From positions 1-31,257 of the forward strand of contig CAJTSD010000042.1 of NCBI GenBank assembly GCA_910578795.1: 31,257 nt of DNA. Direction: 5' to 3'. Under the pieces are notes generated by a model, which saw only the letters and a list, made by a program, of their open reading frames with translations, made no database searches and was not told the DNA's origin. This DNA comes from an uncultured Lachnospiraceae bacterium (GTDB lineage Bacteria; Bacillota; Clostridia; Lachnospirales; Lachnospiraceae). This document shows, in pieces, positions 22,699 through 30,951 of this stretch (its first letter is position 1; each line of letters begins with the position of its first letter). Both the position numbers and the translations under genes were made by a program.

Positions 22699-25600
22699 TT
22701 ATAATACCCTGAAAAGCTCCCTCGAACAGAAATCCTGATACATATACTCTTCAAGCGCGTCGGTCGCTGTTATCTCCTCCTGCATGCCGATGCTCACAAG
22801 CATATCATTCAAAATTCCAAAACGGTCTCCCTCCTGACCGTCCACCTTGCCGTCATTGTATAATGTATCGCTGTGCGTAATGTGTTCTTGCACCACTTCA
22901 CCGTCTTCAGAACACAGCTCCGTAATATAATACTGCACTGCCTCACCATGAAAAATCTGAAACATACTCACATGGATTCCGTCATACATCTCGCGCATTT
23001 GTGCAGTTTCATAACGCTCATGATCCTCTGTATGATTACGTGTTTCATCAACCGGATCCTGTCCGAAAATGTCATTATACTGATTACTGTAGTCTGTACC
23101 GTAAGCATAGTGAATATAGACAGGGGTTCCGGGAATTGTACGGTATTCCACAAACGTGCAGTTTTTGATATAATGCAGCTGTGGCGCATATGGAACAAGT
23201 TTTTTATAAAACGGAAAATAAATGTCATCGTGCAAAAGTTCACCAAGCATGTCAGCCACAAGCTCCGGTTGGATTTCATTCAAAATTTCCGGATTCTCAG
23301 ACCAAAACTTCAGTAATGCCAGCTTACACACCCTTGTAGCGGCAAGTCCCGTTCCAAACTCCTGATAAAGCCTGTCAAACACTGCCGGTTCGACAATTGC
23401 CTCTGCCACAAAGTATTCATATGCCGTGTCAATTAAAATCTCATTCACAAGCAGAATATCATGGTTTGGATAGTCGGCATACTCGAGCAGAATCTCATCC
23501 CGTTCTGCCAGTGACACTCCCGTATACTTTGTCTGCTTTAAAATCCGGTGCATGATGCTGCCGGTGTCCAGTTCCAGCTCATGTGCTGACTTCCACAATT
23601 TTTTGAGGGAAACCACCCTTCCCTCATAATTACGCACGAGATACCGCAGGATATTTTCATCATATTTCATATTCTTATAGATGTAATATGCCACATTGAC
23701 AAGAAATTCGTCATATTCGTACTCACGGCTGATAATACGCTTGCTTATCAGCCGTGCCACCGCCTTTGGCGAGGCACCCGACACGCCATACGTCTTAATC
23801 CAGTAATACGCCTTCTCAAACATGCCTCTTGAAACCATATATCGTATAAACTCGGCACGCTCCCCCGAATCCATACCATCCGGCAGCATTTCCTCAAGAA
23901 AGACATCAAGCTCACCAATCATGTCATTATCATAATAAAAATTTAACAGCTTTGTACGGATTTCCCGTTTAAAGCTCTCCACTACCTGCTCAGACTCTGC
24001 AAGATTTTTAAACCGTTTCACATTATCAGGCGTAATTGTAACATAATTTTTATCAACCTCACACAGGTAAATATCAAAGCTAAGCCGTCCCTGCATATAC
24101 CCGCTGATGCAGGAAAGCTGCTTTTCAGGAGCCATCAGCTGCTTATTTTCATAATGGATACTTTTTGTAAAGCGGCAACCGTTCTCGTCCTGCAAAAACA
24201 GCTTGTACTCACTTCCATAAATCGGTATCATGGAGATATTATCCGCCACAGGATAAATACTTTCGCCGTTCACTTTCTCGTGAATGACGACAATGCTTTT
24301 AACTTTCGGATTATCAACATAAATGCGATGCATAAATAAAAGCGGCGCAAACGCATATGCTGTTTCCTCCGTTATCATCTGCTCAACCAAAACATTTTTA
24401 TATAAATAAGCAAGATTTTCATTAATATGCCCTAACCGCACCTGCTCCAATACAAAACGCTCGATTGCAATGCGGTAGCTTGGCTCCAAATCCGGATATT
24501 TCTCCCTGTTTTTGATGATATAAGCATACAAGAAGGCATTTAACTCATAATCCAGTGTACTCTGATATGCAAAATACATCAGGACCATTTTGGGGATTTC
24601 CAACGACTTTTCCTGAATGTCGCCATACTTGTCCAGTTCCAGGGACATCATATAATACTCATACAGTTTCGTGACACGCACCGCATACTCGACGCCAAGC
24701 GCATACCAGCAATAGTAATCACCGCTCCTCTTGTCACCCAAAATCAGCATGTGACAGATGGACGCAATCGTCTGAGGTGATTTATACGTATAGTATACCT
24801 CATACAAAGTCCTTAACAGAAGATTGGAATATGTGTCCTTGCGTGTTTCGAGATACTGTATCTGCTCAATCAGTTCCGGCATAAGCTGCTGATTTTTTGC
24901 GCCAAACCAAAGTACTTTTTCCTCAAAATCCCCAAGCTTAATTAAAAACGTGGGATTTTCCTGTAACAGCAACACTGCCTCGCAGAACATCAGCGGACTG
25001 GTACAACCATTGTCATACATCTGCTCAATAAATTTCCAGCGCAGCTCACAATCCATTAACAGCTCTTCCTTTAACTGTAAAAGAAACCATGCAAGCTGCC
25101 ATTTTCCGGGACTGTCCTCATATGCCCCCTCAAGCTGTCCGCACACACGTTCAATATACTCCTTGTCCTGATTTAAAAATGTGGAAAGATATAAATAATA
25201 TCCCTTCGTTTCCTCCGAAGCATTCTCATTTACAAGACGGCTCTCTAAATTATCAAGATACCATTTTGCCTCGTTAATGCGCTCCTTCTCCAAAAGCAGA
25301 TGTGTATGATAGAGCATAAACAGAACATTATCCTCGTCAAGCTCACTGAGCATATCCGAATTTTCTTCCAGTACCGCTACCCACTCATACCTTGTCTTTA
25401 CTTCAAAAAGCATACCTACATATGCCTTTATCATGTTGCATAACATCTGTTTTTCTTTTCTGTCCCTATCCCGCTTTCCTGGTTCATCCTCCATAATAAT
25501 GTCAAACGGGACAGTGTAGTCATTACAGGCATCGCGCAACATAATGCTGCCACTGTTCACACCGTTGTGCAGTTTTGCCGCATCGACATATATAATTAAA

Positions 25601-26325
25601 TTACACTTGTCATTTTCAAAATCACAGCTTTTAAGCACTTCCCTGTCAGTGCTTAAAAAATCTCCCTCCACACTGATTTTTAAAAAGCTATATCCCCATC
25701 CGCTTCTTGTAACCACAACCTGCCTTTGTGTACTGTCCTGCACATCCTCCAGCAGAACCCCTTCAATGTCAAAGTGATATACAATCGGCGTCTTTTTGCT
25801 GATTTCTATTAGAAATTCCTCTACATTCTGCTCATTTCCCTCATTCTTTGAAAGTCCCACGTAGGAGAGCCATGCGTTTTTGTCACTTCTGTGAAAAAGT
25901 GAAGAAAAATCGGAAGAATAGAAAAGCTTCACTGCCTCATTCCAGTTTGTCTGCGCAAGATTTGTAAAATGGAACATGTTCTTAATGTTCCCTATTGAAC
26001 TCACAAGCTGTGGTTTCTGGACATTAATTTTGTAAGGAATTGTATATTCCTTACAGTTGCTGATAATGTCAAACTCACCCTTTATTGTATTTCCGGCTTC
26101 TGCCGCCAGTGCATCAAAGCAATAGCCAATCTCGGACTCTTTTCCCCGGAACTCCACATCCGACAGGCGCATTCTAGTGTCTGATGAATAAATCCGCCCC
26201 TCCGCCAAGCTCCAGTCCGCATAGATGTAAAAGCTCCCCTCAAGCATCTCCCCTGCCCTTACATTCAGTTCCATATTCTCACAGGAAAATTCAAGATAAC
26301 GCTGATGTCTGCCGTTTTCCCCCAT
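22699..26325 (-). CDS. large Ig-like plus alpha-solenoid protein (resembles DUF5717)
   Basis: This 1208-residue protein has no signal peptide. Residues ~8-105 and ~170-285 are two related beta-sandwich units; both end in an NxxYTxP strand (CKEYTIPYKINV and CNDYTVPFDIIM), so they are a tandem duplication. Residues ~290-690 are helix-rich repeats (ANEAKWYLDNLE-like, LYEVYYTYKS, CWYALGVEYAVRVTKLYEYY) consistent with a TPR-type solenoid. A beta segment lies at ~700-800, another helical block to ~1080, and the last 130 residues are beta-rich and acidic. From memory it resembles a family annotated DUF5717 in Lachnospiraceae; not verified. It heads the four-gene operon behind a clear promoter. The function is unknown; the layout suggests a scaffold that binds proteins. 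Confidence 0.9.
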   Translation of the reverse strand: MGENGRHQRYLEFSCENMELNVRAGEMLEGSFYIYADWSLAEGRIYSSDTRMRLSDVEFRGKESEIGYCFDALAAEAGNTIKGEFDIISNCKEYTIPYKINVQKPQLVSSIGNIKNMFHFTNLAQTNWNEAVKLFYSSDFSSLFHRSDKNAWLSYVGLSKNEGNEQNVEEFLIEISKKTPIVYHFDIEGVLLEDVQDSTQRQVVVTRSGWGYSFLKISVEGDFLSTDREVLKSCDFENDKCNLIIYVDAAKLHNGVNSGSIMLRDACNDYTVPFDIIMEDEPGKRDRDRKEKQMLCNMIKAYVGMLFEVKTRYEWVAVLEENSDMLSELDEDNVLFMLYHTHLLLEKERINEAKWYLDNLESRLVNENASEETKGYYLYLSTFLNQDKEYIERVCGQLEGAYEDSPGKWQLAWFLLQLKEELLMDCELRWKFIEQMYDNGCTSPLMFCEAVLLLQENPTFLIKLGDFEEKVLWFGAKNQQLMPELIEQIQYLETRKDTYSNLLLRTLYEVYYTYKSPQTIASICHMLILGDKRSGDYYCWYALGVEYAVRVTKLYEYYMMSLELDKYGDIQEKSLEIPKMVLMYFAYQSTLDYELNAFLYAYIIKNREKYPDLEPSYRIAIERFVLEQVRLGHINENLAYLYKNVLVEQMITEETAYAFAPLLFMHRIYVDNPKVKSIVVIHEKVNGESIYPVADNISMIPIYGSEYKLFLQDENGCRFTKSIHYENKQLMAPEKQLSCISGYMQGRLSFDIYLCEVDKNYVTITPDNVKRFKNLAESEQVVESFKREIRTKLLNFYYDNDMIGELDVFLEEMLPDGMDSGERAEFIRYMVSRGMFEKAYYWIKTYGVSGASPKAVARLISKRIISREYEYDEFLVNVAYYIYKNMKYDENILRYLVRNYEGRVVSLKKLWKSAHELELDTGSIMHRILKQTKYTGVSLAERDEILLEYADYPNHDILLVNEILIDTAYEYFVAEAIVEPAVFDRLYQEFGTGLAATRVCKLALLKFWSENPEILNEIQPELVADMLGELLHDDIYFPFYKKLVPYAPQLHYIKNCTFVEYRTIPGTPVYIHYAYGTDYSNQYNDIFGQDPVDETRNHTEDHERYETAQMREMYDGIHVSMFQIFHGEAVQYYITELCSEDGEVVQEHITHSDTLYNDGKVDGQEGDRFGILNDMLVSIGMQEEITATDALEEYMYQDFCSRELFRVL

Positions 26326-26359
26326 TTGTTCACTTCCTTAAAAAAAGTCATATATTGAT

Positions 26360-26388
26360 AGTATACAATATTTGTTGACATAAGTTAA
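26360..26388 (-). promoter_or_regulatory. promoter of the four-gene chaperone-like operon
   Basis: On the minus strand TTAACT (26383-26388), 17 bp, TATACT (26360-26365). The -10 is near-perfect, and the start codon lies 34 bp further on behind AAGGAAG. Confidence 0.55.
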
Positions 26389-26417
26389 GGGGATTTTTTA
26401 AATTTTTACAAAAAACA

Positions 26418-26554
26418 GTAACAGTTCAGCCTTCGGCTTCCTGTTACAAGCATCAAGCCATGCAAAACCACTTTGTGGTGGCTTGATGCATCTCTGCCTC
26501 TACACTGTTTCACGGACTTTGCAGTAAATGCAAAGTCCTGGGTTGAACTGTTAC
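26418..26554 (-). terminator. multi-branched hairpin element with terminator end, downstream of ilvE
   Basis: GTAACAGTTCA (26418-26428) and TGAACTGTTAC (26544-26554) form a perfect 11-bp outer stem. It encloses GGACTTTGC/GCAAAGTCC, an 11-bp stem GCATCAAGCCA/TGGCTTGATGC with an inner ACCAC-TTT-GTGGT, and AGCC-TTC-GGCT. On the minus strand the 3' arm can also fold locally with CTGTTAC at 26441-26447, followed by TGTTTTTTG, a typical terminator. The two pairings exclude each other. Confidence 0.65.
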
Positions 26555-26555
26555 A

Positions 26556-26597
26556 AAAACAAAACAGCAGCATTTCAACCCCTGTCAAAATGCTGCC
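26556..26597 (-). terminator. intrinsic terminator of ilvE
   Basis: GCAGCATTT (26567-26575) pairs with AAATGCTGC (26588-26596). On the minus strand the stem is followed by TGTTTTGTTTTTG. It begins 16 bp after the ilvE stop codon. Confidence 0.8.
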
Positions 26598-26611
26598 ATT
26601 CCATAAACTGA

Positions 26612-27634
26612 TTAAACTTCCACAATCCATCCCTTCGGCGCTTCAATGCGTCCCATCTGAATACCGGTAAGCGTATCGTAAAGCTTTTTGGTAACAGGTC
26701 CCATCTCGTCCATTCCTGCCGGAAGACATATTTCTTTTCCATGATCCACGATCTTTCCGACTGGTGAAATCACTGCCGCCGTACCGCAAAGACCGCACTC
26801 TGCAAAATCCTTCACCTCTTCAAGAAGCACCTCGCGCTCCTCCACTTCCAAACCAAGGTATTCCTTTGCCACAACCATCAGCGAGCGGCGTGTAATTGAC
26901 GGAAGAATGCTGTCAGACTTCGGCGTAACCACCTTATTGTCCTTTGTTACAAAAAGGAAGTTTGCACCGCCCGTTTCCTCTACCTTTGTGCGCGTTGCAG
27001 GATCAAGATACATATTCTCATCAAATCCTTCATTGTGGGCAGAAACAATCGCATGAAGACTCATCGCATAATTTAAACCCGCCTTGATATGACCCGTACC
27101 GTGCGGCGCTGCACGGTCAAAATCACTCACCCTGATCGTAAGCGGCTTTGCACCGCCCTTAAAATACGGACCAACCGGTGTACAGAACACCCTGAACTGA
27201 TATTCTCCCGCTGGCTTTACGCCGATAACTGGATCAGATCCGAACATATACGGTCTTACATACAAGGTTGCTCCCGAACCATAAGGAGGTACATATGACT
27301 CATTTGCCTTGACAACCTGTTTCACTGCCTCCACAAAGCGTCCTGCCGGAAGCGGCGGCATCTCAAGACGTACACAGCTGTCATGCATTCTCTGCTCATT
27401 TAAATCCGGACGGAACACGACCGTCTTCCCATCCTGCGTCGTATATGCCTTCAGCCCCTCAAAGCAAGTCTGTGCATACTGCAAAACGCCTGCGCACTCG
27501 CTCAGGACAATATTGGCGTCCTCTGTCAGACCGCCCGCATCCCATGCGCCGTCCTTAAAATTTGTAACATATCTCTTTTCCGTCTGTCTGTAGCCGAAGC
27601 CAAGGCTTGACCAATCCAAATCCTTCTTCTCCAT
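26612..27634 (-). CDS. ilvE: branched-chain amino acid aminotransferase
   Basis: The protein has 340 residues, a fold-type IV PLP enzyme of the longer BCAT group found in many Firmicutes and eukaryotes. LQYAQTCFEGLKAY, RPDLNEQRMHDSCVRLEMP, YVRPYMFGSDP and VGPYFKGG are typical. GHIKAGLNYAMSLHA carries the PLP lysine (Lys184), and EETGGANFLFV, SILPSITRRSLMVVAKE and CGTAAVISPVGKI complete the active site. It interconverts leucine, isoleucine and valine with their 2-oxo acids using glutamate/2-oxoglutarate. AAAGGAG precedes the ATG at 27634. It is a single-gene unit with its own promoter and terminators. Confidence 0.97.
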   Translation of the reverse strand: MEKKDLDWSSLGFGYRQTEKRYVTNFKDGAWDAGGLTEDANIVLSECAGVLQYAQTCFEGLKAYTTQDGKTVVFRPDLNEQRMHDSCVRLEMPPLPAGRFVEAVKQVVKANESYVPPYGSGATLYVRPYMFGSDPVIGVKPAGEYQFRVFCTPVGPYFKGGAKPLTIRVSDFDRAAPHGTGHIKAGLNYAMSLHAIVSAHNEGFDENMYLDPATRTKVEETGGANFLFVTKDNKVVTPKSDSILPSITRRSLMVVAKEYLGLEVEEREVLLEEVKDFAECGLCGTAAVISPVGKIVDHGKEICLPAGMDEMGPVTKKLYDTLTGIQMGRIEAPKGWIVEV

Positions 27635-27703
27635 ATTTCATATCTCCTTTTTCCAAATGGTAAGAATACTATTTTAAGAATACCTGTATCTTCTTAATTT
27701 TTT

Positions 27704-27731
27704 ATTATAGCACTAAAATCCATAAAAGCAA
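27704..27731 (-). promoter_or_regulatory. ilvE promoter
   Basis: TTGCTT (27726-27731), a 16-bp spacer and a perfect TATAAT (27704-27709) on the minus strand. The leader carries a direct repeat TATTCTTA twice within 22 bp (about 27660-27685), whose role is unknown. Confidence 0.65.
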
Positions 27732-27741
27732 TATTTATATT

Positions 27742-28242
27742 TCATGGTTTTACAGTGCGTTTTCGATATTGGAGAAAATAATATTCCAAATCAAAATACG
27801 TCTGCTCCTCACTGTCAGCCACAAGCTTCCACTCAGGCAATTCGTCAAGCTTCGGAAAATATGCGTCTGCCTCATATTCATAGTCAATTTTCGTAATATG
27901 TGCCGTATCGCAGTACGGCAGAAGCTGCCGGTACACAGTTTCCCCGCCTGCAATAAATATATCATCGCTTTGATACTTTTTGAGCTCTTCCAAAAGCTCC
28001 TCCACACAGTGAACCACCATCGCTCCCTTGACCACATAATTCTTATTGGAGGACAATATAATATTGGTTCTGTTTTTCAGAGGCTGCTTCTGCGGAAGAC
28101 TTTCCAACGTCCTGCGCCCCATCACTACCACTTTCCCCTGCGTCATCTCCATGAACATCTTTTGGTCACGCGGAATCTTCACCAAAAGCGCATTCTTATT
28201 TCCAATTGCCCAATTCCTGTCCACTGCTGCAATTACATTCAT
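27742..28242 (-). CDS. folA: dihydrofolate reductase
   Basis: The 166-residue length is typical for bacterial DHFR. NVIAAVDRNWAIGNKNALLVKIPRD contains the substrate and Met20-type loop; FMEMTQGKVVVMGRRTLESLP is the NADPH-binding region; NIILSSN and DIFIAGGETVYRQLLPYCDTAHITKI are the remaining family blocks. The usual Trp of the LPW motif is replaced by Val-Lys (LLVKIPRD), a modest deviation. It reduces dihydrofolate to tetrahydrofolate, needed for purine and thymidylate synthesis. GAGGAGAGAGG precedes the ATG at 28242. It lies between two hairpin regions, so it is probably transcribed on its own or by read-through from the metallohydrolase gene. Confidence 0.95.
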   Translation of the reverse strand: MNVIAAVDRNWAIGNKNALLVKIPRDQKMFMEMTQGKVVVMGRRTLESLPQKQPLKNRTNIILSSNKNYVVKGAMVVHCVEELLEELKKYQSDDIFIAGGETVYRQLLPYCDTAHITKIDYEYEADAYFPKLDELPEWKLVADSEEQTYFDLEYYFLQYRKRTVKP

Positions 28243-28307
28243 ACCTCTCTCCTCATTACCTCACTAAAACCGCCCGCAACTACAAGCCCACAGCCTCCCG
28301 GGAATCA

Positions 28308-28334
28308 GAAGAACGCCCATTTTGGGCGTTCTTC
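28308..28334. terminator. 12-bp perfect hairpin between the metallohydrolase gene and folA
   Basis: GAAGAACGCCCA (28308-28319) and TGGGCGTTCTTC (28323-28334) pair perfectly around 3 nt. The following minus-strand bases (TGATT) are a poor T-run, so termination may be weak. Confidence 0.6.
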
Positions 28335-28396
28335 ACCGTGAAACTTAGATTTACTTAGCCGGTGTCTTTTGTCGGCTTAGAAAATCTTTTCACGGT
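28335..28396. other. long hairpin overlapping the metallohydrolase stop codon
   Basis: ACCGTGAAA/TTTCACGGT (9 bp), AGATTT/AAATCT (6 bp) and CTTAGCCG/CGGCTTAG (8 bp) stack into one stem with small internal loops. The stop codon at 28390-28392 is inside it. Together with the adjoining hairpin it makes about 90 bp of continuous structure. Confidence 0.7.
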
Positions 28397-29991
28397 TCCC
28401 ACTTGTCAGCAAGCGCATTCACTTGATCCGCAAACTTTGCCAAATCCTTGTTTGCCCGACCCTCATTCTTGTAAATAATGCCGATAAGCCTCTGACCTGC
28501 CGCAATAAGTCTTGCAAATACATCGGATGCCGTGCGCGCACGTTTCTTGAGTACAACCGGAGCCGCCTCGTATTCAATAGCATTCGTTATTAAATCAACC
28601 CTTGTTCCCGAATAAGGCGCATATGCATTATGACCATACTCATCATGCAGGCAGTCCGCAAACAAACTGCATGTTGTATCCTCGCCATGTACAATAAATA
28701 CCCTCTCCGGCTTTTTGGAGAAGGCGTTCACCCACTCAAGCAGTCCGCCCTTGTCCGCGTGTCCGCTCAGTCCCGGAAGCTGACCAATCTCGGCACGTAC
28801 TTCCACTTCCTCACCAAAAAGCTTTACCTCTCCCGCGCCCTCTATTAACGCACGTCCTAATGTACCCGCCGCCTGATAACCGACAAAAAGAATGGTACAT
28901 TCCGGTCTCCACAAATTATGTTTTAAGTGGTGCCTGATACGGCCTGCCTCACACATGCCGCTCGCCGATATGATTACCTTCGGCGTTTCGTCAAAGTTAA
29001 TCAGCTTTGACTCTTCGCTTGTGATTGCAAGCTTTAATCCCGGGAAATTCAAAGGATTAATCCCTCTTCTTACAAGCTCCATCGCCTCCTCGTCAAAGCA
29101 GGTGTAAATATTCTTCTGGAATACGCCCGTTGCCTCCACCGCAAGCGGACTGTCCACATAGACCTCAAATCTCGGAAAATCAGGCACAAGGTTATCTTCC
29201 TTAATTTTTCTTAGGAAATACAGCATTTCCTGCGTTCTCCCGACTGCAAACGAAGGAATGACTACGTTTCCGCCTCTTTTAAAAGTCTTGTTAATCACTT
29301 CCGCAAGATCCGTGACATATTCCGGCTTTTCGCCTGTGGCGTGATAACGGTTGCCATAGGTAGCCTCCATGACCACATAATCTGCCTCCTGCGTATAAAT
29401 CGGGTCTTTGATTAACGGTTGGTTTTTGTTCCCGATATCACCCGAAAATACAATCTTTTTTGACACACCGTCCTCATTCAGCCACACTTCGATGCTGGAA
29501 GAACCAAGCAGATGCCCTACATCCGTAAACCGTATGGAAATCCCGTCACTGATTTCCACGATTGCATTGTATGCACATGGCACAATACAACGGATTACCC
29601 CGTCCGCATCTTCCATTGTATATGCCGGCTCCACTGCCTGTATCCCGGAACTTCTTTTCGCCTTTCGGTTTTTCCACTCTGCCTCCTGCATCTGAATGTG
29701 TGCACAGTCACGCAGCATGATCGAACACAAATCTGCCGACGCTTCTGTCGTAAATACCCGCCCTCGAAAACCTTTTGCATACAAAAGCGGCAGGTTTCCG
29801 GAATGGTCAACATGCGCATGTGTCAAAAACACATAATCAATCAAAGACTCATCTACAGGAATTTCGCAGCACTCAAAAGGATTTGCCCCCTGCTGCATTC
29901 CGCAGTCCACAAGAATATTTTTTCCACAAGCATTCAAATAGTGGCAGCTCCCCGTCACCTGATGATCTGCGCCTACAAAAGTCAGTTTCAT
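28390..29991 (-). CDS. MBL-fold beta-CASP metallohydrolase (CPSF73/YSH1-like RNA-processing family)
   Basis: The protein has 533 residues. The metallo-beta-lactamase core shows THAHVDHSG (His58, His60, Asp62, His63), GHLLGSSSIEV and FSGDIGNKNQPLI. The beta-CASP insertion has MEATYGNRYH, VIPSFAVGRTQEML, VYVDSPLAVEAT, SASGMCEAGRIRHHLKH (motif B) and FIVHGE near the C-terminus (motif C). This bacterial group is annotated as RNA-specific exo/endonuclease of the CPSF73 type, distinct from RNase J. An extra ~60 residues at the C-terminus (KKRARTASDVFARLIAAGQR) are basic and helical and may bind RNA. AAAGGAGG precedes the ATG at 29991. The substrate in this organism is unknown. Confidence 0.92.
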   Translation of the reverse strand: MKLTFVGADHQVTGSCHYLNACGKNILVDCGMQQGANPFECCEIPVDESLIDYVFLTHAHVDHSGNLPLLYAKGFRGRVFTTEASADLCSIMLRDCAHIQMQEAEWKNRKAKRSSGIQAVEPAYTMEDADGVIRCIVPCAYNAIVEISDGISIRFTDVGHLLGSSSIEVWLNEDGVSKKIVFSGDIGNKNQPLIKDPIYTQEADYVVMEATYGNRYHATGEKPEYVTDLAEVINKTFKRGGNVVIPSFAVGRTQEMLYFLRKIKEDNLVPDFPRFEVYVDSPLAVEATGVFQKNIYTCFDEEAMELVRRGINPLNFPGLKLAITSEESKLINFDETPKVIISASGMCEAGRIRHHLKHNLWRPECTILFVGYQAAGTLGRALIEGAGEVKLFGEEVEVRAEIGQLPGLSGHADKGGLLEWVNAFSKKPERVFIVHGEDTTCSLFADCLHDEYGHNAYAPYSGTRVDLITNAIEYEAAPVVLKKRARTASDVFARLIAAGQRLIGIIYKNEGRANKDLAKFADQVNALADKWEP

Positions 29992-30080
29992 AGAAATTCC
30001 TCCTTTACCGCTAAATTATTATATCTGTTTCTATATTTTATCATATATCTCTTAAAAAGTATTTGAAAATATAGATTTTT

Positions 30081-30109
30081 TTTACAAATTCATGTTATTA
30101 TTATATAAA
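30081..30109 (+). promoter_or_regulatory. putative plus-strand promoter before the GH31 fragment gene
   Basis: TTTACA (30081-30086), 17 bp, TATAAA (30104-30109), about 40 bp upstream of the TTG start at 30150. Confidence 0.45.
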
Positions 30110-30149
30110 ATCAAAAAAAATCTGAAAATAAGAAGAGAGGGCAAGCATT

Positions 30150-30644
30150 TTGGATAAACAATACACACTGAATAAAAACCTTATTATGGTTCCCATACCT
30201 GAGGAAAAAAATACAGTTCGTTTTTTTCTTCCGAACGGTGTATGGACAAATTTTGATACGGGGAAAGAATACATGGGTGGGAACTATATAGAAGAGCCTG
30301 TTTTATCACCCAACGCCATGCTATTCGTGCGGGAAAATACTGTTCTCATCGAAAATGCAGGAGCTGCGCCTAATGAAAGCTGCGAACTGCGTGTATATGC
30401 ACTCCGTAACAACATACGTGTAGATGCTGATGTATACGGCGCTTCTGCAGAGCCTTTGCTTTGTGTTTCGTTCAAGCGAAGCGGACACAGCATTCACATT
30501 GCATCGGACGGTGTAAAGCCCTATACGGTCCGCATGATTAATATGTATGCCAAAAGTGTCGCAAACGGCTTAATTCTGATAGACGGAAACGATTCCATCA
30601 TAACACCCGATGCATGGGCATGCACTATGGAGATTGTGTTTTAA
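30150..30644 (+). CDS. orphan C-terminal domain of a GH31 glycosidase (remnant or stand-alone)
   Basis: The protein has 164 residues with a TTG start behind AGAGAGGGC. QYTLNKNLIMVPIPEEKNTVRFFLPNGVW... corresponds to the end of the catalytic barrel (the QYMLGDSLLVAP-type strand) and the proximal beta-sandwich of family 31 alpha-glucosidases/alpha-xylosidases. TNFDTGKEYMGG, EEPVLSPNAMLFVRENTVL and a final DUF5110-like sheet (SFKRSGHSIHIAS...YAKSV) complete it. The catalytic nucleophile and acid domains are absent, and I find no trace of them upstream. It is therefore either the tail of a deleted gene that has gained a start site or a domain with a new use. It is the only clear plus-strand gene of the window and sits next to a tRNA-targeted integration site, a place where rearrangement is common. 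Confidence 0.75.
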   Translation: MDKQYTLNKNLIMVPIPEEKNTVRFFLPNGVWTNFDTGKEYMGGNYIEEPVLSPNAMLFVRENTVLIENAGAAPNESCELRVYALRNNIRVDADVYGASAEPLLCVSFKRSGHSIHIASDGVKPYTVRMINMYAKSVANGLILIDGNDSIITPDAWACTMEIVF

Positions 30645-30690
30645 GATTTGGTTCCTGCGAAAAAACAATCCGGCAAACAAATAAACATAC

Positions 30691-30720
30691 AAAAAACCCT
30701 TGAAAAATCAAGGGTTTTAA
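30691..30720 (-). terminator. terminator of the tRNA gene whose 3' end is at 30722
   Basis: AAAACCCTTGA and TCAAGGGTTTT form a perfect 11-bp stem with a four-base loop, followed on the minus strand by TTTTTTG. It starts directly after the tRNA 3' end. Confidence 0.8.
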
Positions 30721-30721
30721 A

Positions 30722-30747
30722 GAGCGATAGACGGGGCTCGAACCCGT
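30722..30747 (-). tRNA. 3' fragment of a tRNA gene (attachment-site core)
   Basis: On the minus strand ACGGG-TTCGAGC-CCCGT is a perfect T-arm with a canonical loop, followed by the acceptor 3' strand CTATCGC and the discriminator T. No 5' acceptor strand GCGATAG, D-arm or anticodon arm is found on the right, where they should lie; sequence there is AT-rich phage-like DNA. The fragment is thus the duplicated 3' end left when an element integrated into a tRNA gene. The amino acid cannot be determined. Confidence 0.8.
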
Positions 30748-30820
30748 ATAACACTCTGTTTGCACAAATCCCCAAATATGGGGAAAGTTTATAAAGTCCT
30801 TTAAATTACCGTGTTTCTCT

Positions 30821-30901
30821 ATACATTTTATTGTATGGACTATTCATTTATTTACACAATTATACAATAAAATATATGGGTATGCAACACGAAATGCAAC
30901 A
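30821..30901. repeat. inverted and direct repeats beside the attachment core
   Basis: ATACATTTTATTGTAT (30821-30836) and ATACAATAAAATATAT (30862-30877) are inverted copies with one mismatch. ATGCAACA occurs twice (30882-30889 and 30894-30901) at a 12-bp spacing. Such sets are typical core- and arm-type sites of tyrosine integrases. The rest of 30748-30950 shows no gene. Confidence 0.6.
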
Positions 30902-30910
30902 TGGATTTTG

Positions 30911-30944
30911 AATAACAAGGCAGTTTGTTGACTGCCTTGTTATT
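30911..30944 (-). terminator. terminator after the holin gene
   Basis: AATAACAAGGCAGT (30911-30924) pairs with ACTGCCTTGTTATT (30931-30944), a 14-bp perfect stem beginning 7 bp after the holin stop. A T-rich tract on the plus side also suggests activity in the opposite direction. Confidence 0.7.
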
Positions 30945-30951
30945 TTATTTG

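Noticed and set aside
30722..30800. A complete tRNA gene on the minus strand
   Set aside because: Only the T-arm and 3' acceptor strand are present; no matching 5' acceptor, D-arm or anticodon arm is found to the right.
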